Positions 30,708 to 42,230 of a DNA stretch of 64,000 nucleotides are shown here, piece after piece. The notes beneath the pieces were generated by a model. It had not been told where the DNA came from. It did no database searches and saw nothing but the letters and a program-made list of their open reading frames with translations. Within the stretch, counting starts at the first letter, position 1, and every line of letters starts with the position of its first letter. The stretch covers positions 248,001-312,000 of the forward strand of contig NW_026516230.1 in assembly GCF_025602895.1 (NCBI RefSeq), in the 5' to 3' direction. The stretch comes from Polychytrium aggregatum. Its lineage: Eukaryota > Chytridiomycota > Chytridiomycetes > Polychytriales. The position numbers and the translations under genes are program-made.

Positions 30708-33181
30708 ATGTCTGCCACTTTCTCCCTCCAAGTCGCCGGCTCGCTAGTCCCGGATGTCCGTGTGTCCGTTTCTCACAACAACACCCAGCTCAGGCTGCAA
30801 ACGCCGGTTCTGGCCAAGCCGCTCTATGCCGTTCCGTCGTTCCTGTATGCCCAGGACATTCACCCCGACGAGCTGAGCGCTGTCTACAAGGGCGGCGACG
30901 AAGAGTCGGCTGCTGGTATGCATCCCGCATCTCCGCATCTCCGGTCGGCCGGCTGCCTGGCTCCTTGCGTGCCCGGGGATCGTGCACCGTGTCGGCATAT
31001 CGATTCGTTTGTCCTGTGCCGTTGGATACGGGGCCTCTCATCCAGCATCGCCGTGCTGCGTCTCGAGCCGTGCCTCACTGAACCTTCCAGCGTTGTCCGG
31101 CAACTCGGGCTGGCATTCTCCCTTTTTCAGTATCGCCCTTGGCCTTGACTCTCGGATCGTGTTGGTCACGCTAACTAACATGCTCCTGTGTCTGCCATTC
31201 CATCCATGCTTCTCCTTCTGACCTCTCGAACGGTCTGGATCTCTCGCTCTCTCTCCGGGTCGTAACCGTACTGGCATCTCGAACTTTGCCATCCGCAACT
31301 CGCAGCCCTGGCCGTGACCTATCTGCCGCTCAACTGCTCCCTCGGCATCACCTACGACCAGGCCCCGCCTGTCCACAACCCGACCATCGCCCAGAGCCTC
31401 CAGAACATCGCCACAGAGCCCACCGACTCGTTCTCGATCCATTTTCTGTTCCCGCATGGGCAGAAGCGCAGCGACTCGTTTTCCTATGTGGCTCTGTCGA
31501 TGAAGAGCTCCGACAAGGCGCACACCCAGGAAACCTTCCAGACCCTCAAGCGCCTCATCGTCGACGAAAGGATCCTTCGAGGTACGAAAGCAGCCCGCGC
31601 GGCTCCTCGACACCCACGCCGCCTCTACTTCTCGCAAACGGGACAGCGTTGAGATGCCCTCGCTGCAGCCCTTGGTCGCTCCGTGATGTCTTCTAACCCG
31701 GTTCTGCACAGACCCCAGACCCATCTTTGTTCTGATCAACCCGTTCGGAGGAACAAAGAGTGCTCTTACTGTTTGGAATGCTCGCTGCCAGCCCATCTTT
31801 CAGCTCGCCGGCGTGCCTTACGAAGTCCAAAGTAAGTCCATTCGCGTACCAGACCTGTTCATGTTTCGCTGCTTGATTCAAACTCTCCGACGGCCGCATC
31901 TATCGAGCAGGATGTGTGCCTCTGCCAGTGTGCCCGGCTTGATCACCAGCACCCTACTTTGTCGGTTTGTTCCCTGTATCCCTTCACTCACCAAGCTCTT
32001 CGCTTGCTCCCCTCTGCTCGACGGTCTCTGTGCTTCTCCAGCGACCACGGCCAAGGGAAGCGCCACCACCAGCGCCCGAACGATCGACTATACAAAGTAC
32101 CGCGCCATGGTGACTGTGAGCGGCGATGGCCTCTTCCATGAGGTCGTGGAGGGCCTATTTGATCGCCCCGACTGGCAGGAGGTTGCCACCAAGCTGCCCC
32201 TGGGCTACATTGGAGCCGGTGAGTGTCATACCCATAGCCGATGAGGCCTTGCAGTTTACCCGAACCGTTCTACACCATCAATCACCGGATGAGGGACGGG
32301 GACACCAATTCCAGCCCGGTTGCAGAGCTGTGCCTCGCTTCTTGCCAGATTGCCGTCTCATCGACTCATCTCCTGTTGGACATCTAGGCACCTCTAATGG
32401 GATGAGCTCCAACATCGGTGCCCACAGCCCCGAGATCCAGTCCCTCAATATCATCCAGAACAGCATCCGAAGCCTCGACATCATCTCGTACACCCAAAAC
32501 AACAAAACCCGCTACAGTCATCTGGAGCTGCTCTTTGGTCTACTTGCAGACCTGGATATTGAGTCGGAGCAGTATCGCTGGATGGGCATCCTCCGCAACT
32601 ATGTCGGCGCCATCGTGCGACTGCTGTACCTCCGCAGCACCGGATGCAAGCTCTGGCTGCTGTCCCCCGACGGCGACAAGAGGACCTCCAACATCCCGCC
32701 TGTTCCATCCTCGGTGCTCTCGGATCACAGCCAGCACGGGCCCCGGGTCACGATTGAAGCCACGACCGTCTGGACAGAGTACATTGACGAAGACATCACC
32801 AACGTCTCCGCCGTCAACTATCCCTTCATTGCCTGCGACTTCATGGCCGGTCCGCGTGCCAAGCTCAGCGACGGACTTTTGGATGTCAATATCTGCCACA
32901 GCCGCAACAAGAGCGCCTATCTCTCGGCCCTGCTCGAGGGCGAGAGCGGCAAGTATCTCCATCAGAAGGAGTTTATCTCGCGCAAATGCAGCGCAATTGT
33001 GCTGGAGCCTGGGGAACGCCGCCGATGGAAGTCAAACGATGGTCGCAGGGGTATCGTCGATGTCAGCGGCGAAGAAGTCGACCTGGCGCCAATCCTGATC
33101 CAGGTGCACCAGGGCCTTGCTCGTCTCTGCGTCCCAGCTTGGTACGACGAGAGCATGATCGAACAGGCCTGGAAGAACTGA
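30708..33181 (+). CDS. Sphingosine / long-chain-base kinase (LCB4/5-like)
   Basis: Five exons: 30,708-30,915, 31,306-31,581, 31,712-31,831, 32,042-32,218 and 32,388-33,181, giving 524 aa. The lipid-kinase catalytic domain starts DPRPIFVLINPFGGTKSA (nucleotide-binding loop), then VTVSGDGLFHEVVEGL (the SGDG motif) and GTSNGMSSNIG, corresponding to the GSGN-type loop. The segment LLFGLLADLDIESEQYRWMG corresponds to the sphingosine-specific region (W/FG.ADVD.ESE..R), so sphingoid bases, not diacylglycerol, are the probable substrate. The product would be long-chain-base 1-phosphate. The N-terminal 150 residues resemble the lead domain of yeast Lcb4/5 only loosely. The gene converges with the NLR gene ending at 33,839. 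Note that the middle GSGN loop reads TSNG here. Confidence 0.92.
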
Positions 33182-33838
33182 GTGCCAGAAGGGGCTGGTA
33201 TCCTGTTTTGTTCCTGGGTTGTAGCCAGCGTCGGCTGGACTGATACTTTAGCCGCATCAGCGACCATCGAATTTCAGTTGCGCTCATTGCTTGTAACGCT
33301 TCTTGGTATTGCGATTCAAGATACCTGTTGTGACACCGCCAACGCTGCCGTTTCACAACGTGAGCAGAATAAATCGATGCCTGCTCTGAAGCATGGATTA
33401 CCTCCTGCCTTGCATGATAGCCAGCTGTCCATTTGTTCACGGATTCTATAATCAATTGTATCGAGTCAGCAGTGCAAATGATGATGCTGGTGCATGTCGT
33501 TCTGGAGTCACTACTCCATGATAGATTCATGCAAGAACGAAGAACGCACGAGGAAAGCACTACCGTCTCAAGACTAGACGACTATCAACCACCACCACTC
33601 ACAACGACGATCCGAGTCAATCGAATCTCTTGATGAGTCTGGATTGGCCAAAGTGTAACACGGCAGAGCGACCAGCACCCATCATATTATCATTACTGGT
33701 CAGCAGAGAACGCAAAATAGAGCCGTGATCCAGTGAGTTACTAGTATGAGAACGTGAATATCGATATGCAGCGCAACCTATTCGAGGACAACAGGGTTCA
33801 AGGCGATGAAGGGTTTTGAAGCTGGGTACGGGACGATA
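33182..33838. other. Convergent intergenic region
   Basis: 657 bp between the stop codons of the lipid kinase (+) and the SAM-TIR-NACHT gene (-). It is lower in GC than its surroundings and no gene is seen. AGAATAAATC near 33,365 could be a poly(A) signal for the + gene. Confidence 0.45.
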
Positions 33839-36800
33839 CTATCTGAGGAGCACTTCCAGCCGACCCTGAGCAATTTGATATCCCTGCTCAGCAGCTTTGC
33901 GGTACCATTCAATGGCTTTGTCAATGTCCCTGGTGACACCCAAAGAATTTTCGTAGCATTGTCCCAAAAATGTCTGTCCGTATCTATTGCCTTGATCGGC
34001 CGATCTCTGGAACCATGATATGGCTGCAGCGGGGTCACTTCGGACTCCATATCCCCATAAAGAGCATCGACCCATCATCCACTGTCCATATGAGTTGTTT
34101 TGATCGGCTGACTTCGAGAACCACTCGAAAGCCTTTGGGTCATTTTTGGGAACACCACAGCCATAATAATAACACGCTCCAATCCAAACCTGGCTGTCAC
34201 TGTGACCATCTTTGGCGAGTTGCTCGAAGATACTTGCTGCCATTGAAACATCCTTGGCGATTCCGAAGCCTTGGGCAAGGGAGACGGCAAACAGATGATT
34301 GCAGAGCCAATCGTGTGTGGATCCAAGTTGGCATAACTCGGCAAACTTCCGCACAGCAGGAGAGTAAGGTGTTGTGAATGAAGCACGTCGTACCGCGAGA
34401 CCATTGTTCTCTCCAAGTGGGAAGATATTCGACTGATTGTCGCGAATGAGTTGGATTCCCTTCCGCTGATCTCGTTCGGTACCTCGGCCAAGATAGAACA
34501 TCCAGCCAAGCATGTGAGTGGCGATGGGTTTGTGGATTGGATCATTGGAGTGGTCGTGGATATCTTGCCAGGAGTTGAAAGCATCGGAGTCACTCTGTGG
34601 TAAACCAAGACCAAGGAAGCAAGCCCAGGCGTGAAGGAATGTTTGGCTGAGGCTGGATTCATCGTGTCCCTGGTCAGCAGCCCACTTGTAGTAAGTCATG
34701 GCTCGAGCAGTATCAATCGATGTTCCGATTCCATATTCATGACATCGACCGAGGTGGAACTGGGCTTCACGATCCCCTTTGTTTGATTGCAGTTGCGATA
34801 ATTCGAAATAGTTCTTCCCTGCACTTGCATGGCCTTGATCAGCAGACTTCTGATACCAACCCAGTGCTCGAGTAGTATCAACCGATGTTCCGATTCCATG
34901 TTCATGACATCGACCAAGGTGGAATTGAGCACCAGGATGGCCATGATCAGCAGACTTCTGGTACCAACCCAGTGCTCGAGTAGTATCAACCGATGTTCCG
35001 ATTCCATGTTCATGACAACGACCAAGGTGGAGCTGTGCATCGACATTTCCAGCATTAGATTGTCGCTGTGATAATTCGAAATAACTCGTTGCGGCGTTGG
35101 CATGACCTCGATCGGCAGCCTTCTGATACCAAGTCAAAGCTTGCACAGGATCAATTGGTGTTCCGATTGCATATTCAAAACACCGACCAAGGTGATACTG
35201 AGCATCGACATTTCTCTCGTCAGATTGTCGCTGTAATAATTCGAAATAGTTCTTTGCTGCACTTGCATGGCCTTGATCAACAGCCTTCTGGTACCAACCC
35301 AGTGCTTGAGAAGTATCAACTGATGTTCCGATTCCATGTTCAAAACATCGACCAAGGTGATACTGAGCACCAGGATGACCATGATCAGCAGACTTCTGAT
35401 ACCAACTCAGTGCTTGAGTAGTATCAACCGATGTTCCGATTCCATGTTCAAAACATCGACCAAGGTGGAGCTGGGCTTCACGATCCCATTTGTTGGATTG
35501 CAGTTGCGATAATTCGAAATAGTTCTTTGAGGCGCTTGCGTGGCCTTGATCAACAGCCTTCTGGTACCAACCCAGTGCTTGAGAAGTATCAACTGATGTT
35601 CCGATTCCATGTTCATAACATCGACCAAGGTGGAACTGGGCTTCACGATCCCATTTGTTGGATTGCAGTTGCGATAATTCGAAATAGTTCTTTGAGGCGC
35701 TTGCGTGGCCTTGATCAACAGACTTCTGATACCAACCCAGTGCTTGAGAAGTATCAACTGATGTTCCGATTCCATGTTCATGACATCGACCAAGGTGATA
35801 CTGAGCACCAGGATGACCATGATCAGCAGACTTCTGATACCAACTCAGTGCTTGAGTAGTATCAACCGATGTTCCGATTCCATGTTCAAAACATCGACCA
35901 AGGTGGAGCTGGGCTTCACGATCCCATTTGTTGGATTGCAGTTGCGATAATTCGAAATAGTTCTTTGAGGCGCTTGCATGGCCTTGATCAACAGACTTCT
36001 GGTACCAACTCAGTGCTTGAGTAGTATCAACCGATGTTCCGATTCCATGTTCATGACATCGACCAAGGTGATACTGAGCATCGACATTTCCAGCATTAGA
36101 TTGTCGCTGTGATAATTCGAAATAGCTCGTTGCAGCGATTGCATGACCTTGATCAACAGCCTTCTGATACCAAGTGACGGCTCCACTGAGATCGATCGAT
36201 CCACCGATCCCATTCTCCAAGCAGCGTCCGAGATGGAATTGTCCGTCGGGATGCCCCTTCTGTGCTGCTCGATTGAACCAATGTCTTGCTGCAACTTGAT
36301 CGCTGTCGGCCCCACGACCTTGTTCAAACCACAATCCAACCCGCATCTGTGCCTCCGATTCACCCCAATCTGCAGAGATCCTGAAACACTCAAGCGCCTT
36401 GCTCAGATCTCCGTCGTTTCCCCGAGCCTCAAGGAAGCAACCATGACTGAAGTGTGTCTGTGTGCAGAGTCGACCCGATCAGTTTGCCATCAAGGTGATC
36501 AATCGAGTGCGACCCAAAGCCATGACTCACCTGGATCACCAGTGGTCGTCGATTCATCATGATCAGTGTCCCGTGAGTGCTGGTTTGGCGACAACTCCAC
36601 TCGTACATTCCATGTGGAACCTTGCACATCTGATCTCCTTGCCGTATCCACTGCGGGATGTCAACCTTCTCCCACACACTCGAGAGTGCCAGTGGATCTG
36701 TGGAGACTTTCAGGAGTTCCTCGCCCGAGACTTCTGACTGGACAAAGCATCCGTTGTGTCTGATCCACAGTGTGCGGTTGTCTTGCCAGTCAGTGGACTC

Positions 36801-39800
36801 GAGCAAGTCACCGTCCAAGGACAGGTTGATCGACTTGACACCGGTGTCATGGCCCTCGAGAGTCTGGATCAACTGGCCACTGTGTCCGTCCCAGATCTTG
36901 ATGGTCTTGTCGCTGGACCCTGATGCGATCAACTGGCCGTCACCAGAAACCGCCACAGCACTCACATCGGCAGTGTGCTCGATGGTGGTTTGGCTGGTGG
37001 TTGAGTTGGTGGTTTGGCTGGTGGTTGAGTTGGTGGTTTGGCTGGTGGCTTTGTTTGGCAGAATGCCGCTTGTGTCGACATCCCACAGCTTGATCGACTC
37101 GTCGCTGGAGGCCGACACAACCATTGCGCCATCCACCGATATCGCCACACAGTTCACCCAGTTGCTGTGGCCCTCGAGAGTCTGCTTCAGCCGGCCCGAT
37201 TCTGCGTCCCAGATCTTGATGGTGTTGTCCCACGAGCCAGAGACAATGGTCCTGCCATCGGATGAGATCTGAACAGAGGTCACATCTCTGCTGTGTCCAT
37301 CGAGTGTGATTCGCTCGCCTGTGGATGACTCCCGGATCTCGATCGAGCCATCGCCGAAGCCAGACACAATCACTTGACCATTGGCCGACACAGCAACACT
37401 GTTGACCACGTTGCCGCCGTCATCCATCTCGTCGTCCTCATAATCAAAATCATCGTCATCGTCATCATCCATCTCATCGTCATCGTCAAAATCATCGTCA
37501 AAATCATCGTCGCAGTCACTGCCTCTCGCAATGGTCTGCTTCAACCGACCCGTGGTGGCATCCCAGACCATGATGCGTTTGTCGCTCGAACCAGACACAA
37601 TCGTGGACCCGTCCGCTGAAACAGCCACAGAGTGAACTTCATCGCCGTGCTTGTCCATCGACAGACACAGTCGGCCAGTGGAAACGTCCCAAACACGGAC
37701 TGACTTGTCGTTGGATCCAGACACAATCGAGGCACTGTCAGGAAAGAACGAGATCGATCGCACAGCGTCGCTGTATCCTTTGATCGTCCGCTTCAGCTCG
37801 CCAGTGGTGGCATCCCAGATCTTGATCATGTTGTCCCACGAGCCAGAGGCAATCAGCTTGCCGTCGGACGAGAGTGCAACACACGCAACCTCGTCGTTGT
37901 GGCCATCGATGGTGAGGACTGCTTGGCCTGTGATGGCATCCCACACCTTGATGGTCTTGTCGTTCGAGCCTGATATGAACCACTTGCCATTGGGTGAGAT
38001 CGCCACAGAGTTCACTTGGCTCGAGTGACCAGTGAGTGTCATCTCACACGGATCCCAGGTGGGTGCTGGACCAGCCGTGACCAGGAACGGGATCTTGTCC
38101 TCGAGCTGGTCGGCATATGTCTTGTAGATCGCCGTCTCCTTTGGTGTGAATGCATACCCCGAGTTGTACACCTGTGGTGCACTCGCAATGATCGGGTCGG
38201 CAAACTCGCGGATGAATCGATACATGTCCTTGACCAGTTCCTTCGTGGTGTCGTCGACGATGGTGCTGGGTGCCTTGGCGATCACTCCTCGCAGCACAGC
38301 CAGTTGCTCGATGATCGGCTTGACCACATGTGTGAGCGACCCACACTCGAGCCAGAAGAACACATGAGTTTTGACGAACCGAGTGAGCACCACAGCCACA
38401 TCGACCATCTCGACCGACTGCCACACCGGACTCGACTCGGCCACTCCTTCCACACACCACACAAAGTGTGTGATCCAGTGGGCGACGCTGTATCGCTGCG
38501 ACGGTGTGATCTTGGCTGCGACCTTGTCCTCGAGGTCGGCGATATTGTCGTGAAAGTCGAAGATCTCGCAAATATTGATCACTGGCTTGTGCGAGAGGAT
38601 CACACCGAGACATCTATTGGCAAACACCGTGTGGAACTCTTTCGATACATGCCACGGATGGCCAGTCGATGCATCGCCGAGGAGATAGTCCGCCACCGAC
38701 TTGTGGTTGAACTTGACCTCGGTGTTGGTGGACTGGCTGTCTCGGGGACCCAGTCCATTGGCGCCAGGATCGAGGACCAGAGTGAGGCTCGTGAGACACT
38801 CGCGAACGACGCCGATCTCGAGTCCAAACACATCGGCGATGATCTGCGGGGTCAGGATCGACTGGGCCGTGGCGATCGCCGACACCACCGTGACCAGCTC
38901 GGCCGGGTGGCTCGATTGCGAGTGGATCTTGGCGAATGTCTTGTTGTACAACTGCCCGACATCGGCGGCGCTGTCGTTGATGTCCTTGATCGTGGCGAGT
39001 GTCACTGGGCCGTCTCTGGATGCTGAATCGACGGTGTTGAGGATCAGGTTGATCCACACGAATGTCTTGGACTGGTCCAGCAGGATGGCGACTGCCTCGG
39101 TGCGGTCCGAGTCAGTGAGAGTGCCATACACTCGCAGTCGGTGGTGGATGAACACCTCGAGATCACGGATGTTTTCCTCGCTCGAGGGTTCGATCGTCTT
39201 GGTCGGGACTCCATCGAATGCTGCCTTGATGTCCTCCTCGGGTCGGGATGTCATCAGCAACTTGAGCCACGGACGGGTCTTGTTCAGTTCGATAAACCGC
39301 ACGGCAAGCAGACTGAGCAGCTGATCGCGCGGAGAGCACTCGTCGAGTGCATCCACCAGGATCATCACCGATCCCTTGGGTCTGTAGTCGCCGATGGCTT
39401 CGAGTGGATCAGCAATCACGGCCTTGAACAGATCAGGGATGCTCATCTTGTCGAGGTCGTCCTTGGTGTGGCCAGCATCGAGGAGCTTGCGGCCGATCGG
39501 CGAGTGCCACTTGCACAGACCGTATGCGATGGTGTTCAACACCACTCGTGGATCGCTCTTGCGGATGTCATTGTATTTGAGGAACAGCGCCGACACCAGC
39601 TGGTTGGTGGCTGTGAGGATGTTGGCGATCTGGGCAGCAGCGACAGATTTGCCCACTCCAGCAACGGCATTGACCCACAGGACAGTGTCGGTGGTGTCCT
39701 GGTTGACCCAGTTGGTGGTTTGGTCGAAGAGCCACTGGCGGGTTCCCTCGACATACAGATCCTCGAGTGCACGTCTGTCCAGAGTCGAGTCGATGGGATC

Positions 39801-41183
39801 GAGGAGGGATCGCAGGAGCGAGTTCTGTTCTTTGGTGAGTTGGATGGGACTATCCTTGTGGTATGTTGCTCCTTGGACTGCTGCCGTCTTGGTCTTGGTG
39901 ATCAGGTTTCGGATATTGGGGACAAGCCTGAGTTTGGTGGATGGGTGAATGAGTGAGTGGATGAGTGAGTGAGTGAGTGAGTGAATGAGTGAGTGAGTGA
40001 GTGAGTGAGTGAGTGAGTGAGTGAGTGAGTGAGTGAGCGTTCAGGTTGTTCAGGTTTGGATATGATGATCAGTCGGCATGGCGAGTGACTGTTACCTCTT
40101 GAGAGCATTTTCATCAGCAGCATCGAGAGCCTGGAGCTTCATCAAGTCGCTGAACGTCTGCTGGATGGTCATCGGAAGTCCGTCGACCAGTGGGCTCTTG
40201 TTGTGGATCGGAGGATAACGAGGAAAGACGCTCGTATTGGGAAAGTATTTCTTGGATAGATCCTCGCCATCAACATGTCGCTTCGACCACATGAAGATTG
40301 GCTGGATGACAACATGCTGGCCGGTGGTGTCCTCATCCTTCATTCTCTTGAGAGCGTGCTGGATCTGTGGAGGGAGTGAGGGCGAGAGTGAGTGAGATTG
40401 GACTGGCCCACCCTCCAGCGTCGATGCTGTCGGCTCGCTCGTTACCTCGAGCAACTGGTTGTCTGGCTTGAGGTGGGCCTCGAAGGTGCGTTTCAGACCC
40501 TCCTCCGACAGCAACAAGACAATCACATTCGATCGATACAGCCCGTTGATGAAACCCTGCTCCCAGTCAGCGCCGTCACAAAGGCAGAGGCTGTCGAGAT
40601 ATATATGGGCTGCTGTCTCGCCCCGACTGTTGGCCGACAGGGCTCCATGCAGGGCCATGGCATTAACGGTGTCACTGCTGACTCGATAGCTGCGACGGGT
40701 GTGAGGAGTCAGTTGGTGGCGAGTGGGTCCGATGAGAAATGCGATGGCTCGCCCACCTGATGAACACATCGTGAATGTCATATTCCAACTGGCACTTCCA
40801 CTCTGCAGTCGGAGTCGCTGGAGTGTAGTCTCGAGGCTGCATGATGATGGTCGGTGGTGTATTTGCTGCTGCAAGGTGAGGGTCAGGCTGGATGGCAACA
40901 GTCGGCGGGTTGGAGGCATGTGCCGCTTGGGCCCTTTGCAGCTTCTTGATAGCCCCTGGCTTCATTCCGATCTCCTTCATGTCATCCACACTGAGGGCGA
41001 GAAGCTGGAACACATGGCCGATTGTCAGGAGCAGTTGGCTGATCGGCAGGGGCGCAGAGCGACATCCATGTTGCCTCTGCTCACCAGCTCGACCGTGTCG
41101 TATTCGTTCTCCAGGATGACATTCTTGTATCGAACAAGGTCGCTTTGCTGGAGGAACTCGTCGAAGGCGCCCCCTGGATCCAT
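33839..41183 (-). CDS. SAM-TIR-NACHT-WD40-Sel1 NLR-type protein (2,291 aa)
   Basis: Six exons: 41,183-41,085, 41,004-40,757, 40,689-40,446, 40,364-40,096, 39,927-36,531 and 36,457-33,839. All have GT-AG ends and total exactly 2,292 codons. Residues 4-62 are a SAM domain (YDTVELLLALSVDDMKEIGM). Residues 105-245 are a TIR domain (HDVFISYR; NVIVLLLSEEGLK; DNQLLEIQHAL, with candidate catalytic Glu197). An NTPase of NACHT type has Walker A AVAGVGKS (374-381) and Walker B ILVDALDE (around 476-483), then the R-containing LMTSRPEED sensor. About nine WD40 repeats span 915-1,335, with an Asp-rich insert (about 1,089-1,120) and a Thr/Gln/Asn linker. Sel1 repeats fill 1,420-2,291. NLR proteins oligomerise after sensing a ligand with their repeats; TIR domains of this kind often hydrolyse NAD. 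Transcription is divergent from the next NLR. No gene symbol exists. Confidence 0.9.
34700..36180 (-). repeat. Sel1 repeat array with 438-bp higher-order units
   Basis: The Sel1-coding exon is made of 108-bp (36-aa) units alternating with units of about 165 bp that carry a NYFELSQLQSN insert. The pattern GATCAGCAGACTTCTGATAC recurs at 35,383 and 35,821, exactly 438 bp (146 codons) apart, and the sequence stays almost identical for at least 200 bp after it. The similarity is at nucleotide level including silent sites, so duplication or gene conversion is recent. Confidence 0.92.
39944..40036. repeat. (GAGT)n microsatellite in NLR intron 4
   Basis: Over 20 copies of GAGT/GAAT lie inside the intron (40,095-39,928) that precedes the NACHT exon of the SAM-TIR-NACHT gene. 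Confidence 0.95.
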
Positions 41184-42230
41184 GTCAATAACGCCTCGCG
41201 GGGTGGGTGTATGAGCGAGATCGGCCTGGTATCGTGGACGAGGATGCTGTCCTGTCGCTTGGGGCGATGGAGGCTGAGGAGATTTGGAGGGAAAGAGGAG
41301 GACAGAGGCCATTTCATCTCTCGCCCGAACGCCACCCATTCCGTCGACTCACTCGCCATCCACTTGTCGTCAACACTGTGCACACAATCAACCAGCAACC
41401 TGGTGTGCTTCTGGCTGCGACTCTCTGATGGCAACATACAGCTCTCATCTGTGATGGCCATCCTTCGAGATCCACCGGCTCCAAGTGCACAGCGTCAACG
41501 GACGATCAACGAAGCTCCACTCCACACTCAAGGTTCCAGAGCGGTCAGCAAACGACGCCTTGCCTGCGAGATATCCACGGACGGTGCTGGCTGCTCGCTC
41601 TGACCGATCACATTCACCCATCAACCACCCACAGCGGCAGCCATGGATGCAGCAGCCGAGCCATCTCCGTCTCCGGTCCTGGATCGCGAAGTATGCTCCA
41701 GGAGTGGATGAGCAGCAGATCATGGGATACACCACCAGCACTAGCTGTCTGGGGTTCCTCAAGCCCATCAATAATCGCTTTTGTCGATGAATTCCTCACA
41801 AACGGTGAACTTTCATGGAAACAGGGTGTCCCAATCCTCATATCTTGGCTGCCGCTAGTATCCGCTATGCTCCAAACCATGACCAAGTGATCCGCAACCC
41901 ACGGGCGGCGGGAGTCTGTGGATCGCATTGTCATCGTGATATCCCAAACTTGAACCTTCGTTCAAACCACCCATCCCCAGACCCGCCGGCACACAGCGGA
42001 CTGCATCCGCCTGCATCATCCCCGATGCACCCCAGCGCAATGCACCGCCAGCGCGGGTTGTGTCATGCGCGCCTTCACTCCGACTGGGCGGAGCTCCAAG
42101 CGCTCTGGCCTCGTCCTCCTCTGTCGAGACATTATATCAAGATTCAGATCGCTTTCCCTTCGATCTCGGGTCTCTCTCATTGATCGATCCTTGCTCAACC
42201 AGTGTTTTGTTGCTGCTGCGGCTGCCACCG
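41184..42230. promoter_or_regulatory. Bidirectional promoter of the two NLR genes
   Basis: 1,047 bp separates the ATG of the leftward SAM-TIR-NACHT gene from that of the rightward TIR-NB-ARC-TPR gene, so transcription start sites and 5' UTRs of both lie here. No gene was recognised inside. A transposon-end-like fragment sits at 41,775-41,832. Just before 42,231 the sequence is CTG/CTC-rich. Confidence 0.6.
41775..41832 (+). mobile_element. Possible decayed end of a mariner-Fanzor relative
   Basis: TCGCTTTTGTCGATGA (41,775-41,790) matches 15 of 16 bases of the transposase FVDE coding motif at 11,396-11,411. TTCATGGAAAC (41,812-41,822) is identical to the inner flank of the right end of the full element. 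GGGTGTCCC (41,824-41,832) is the reverse complement of the GGGACACCC next to the left terminal-repeat core. The three matches occur in a sensible order within 58 bp, but each is short. Confidence 0.3.

Noticed and set aside
34700-36180. CRISPR-like array of direct repeats
   Set aside because: The repeats are coding Sel1 units of 36 and 55 residues within one open frame, with no unique spacers of constant size.
33839-39656. Two separate genes, a Sel1 protein and a NACHT-WD40 protein
   Set aside because: A GTGAGT...ACACAG intron (36,530-36,458) joins them in phase 0, the 5' frame has no ATG of its own at the P-loop, and four upstream exons complete one consistent frame.
40380-40445. VTSEPTASTLEGGPVQS segment as part of the TIR protein
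   Set aside because: It is flanked by GTAACG and CTCCACAG. Removing it brings DNQLLE next to IQHAL, the conserved TIR pattern also seen in the neighbouring NLR.
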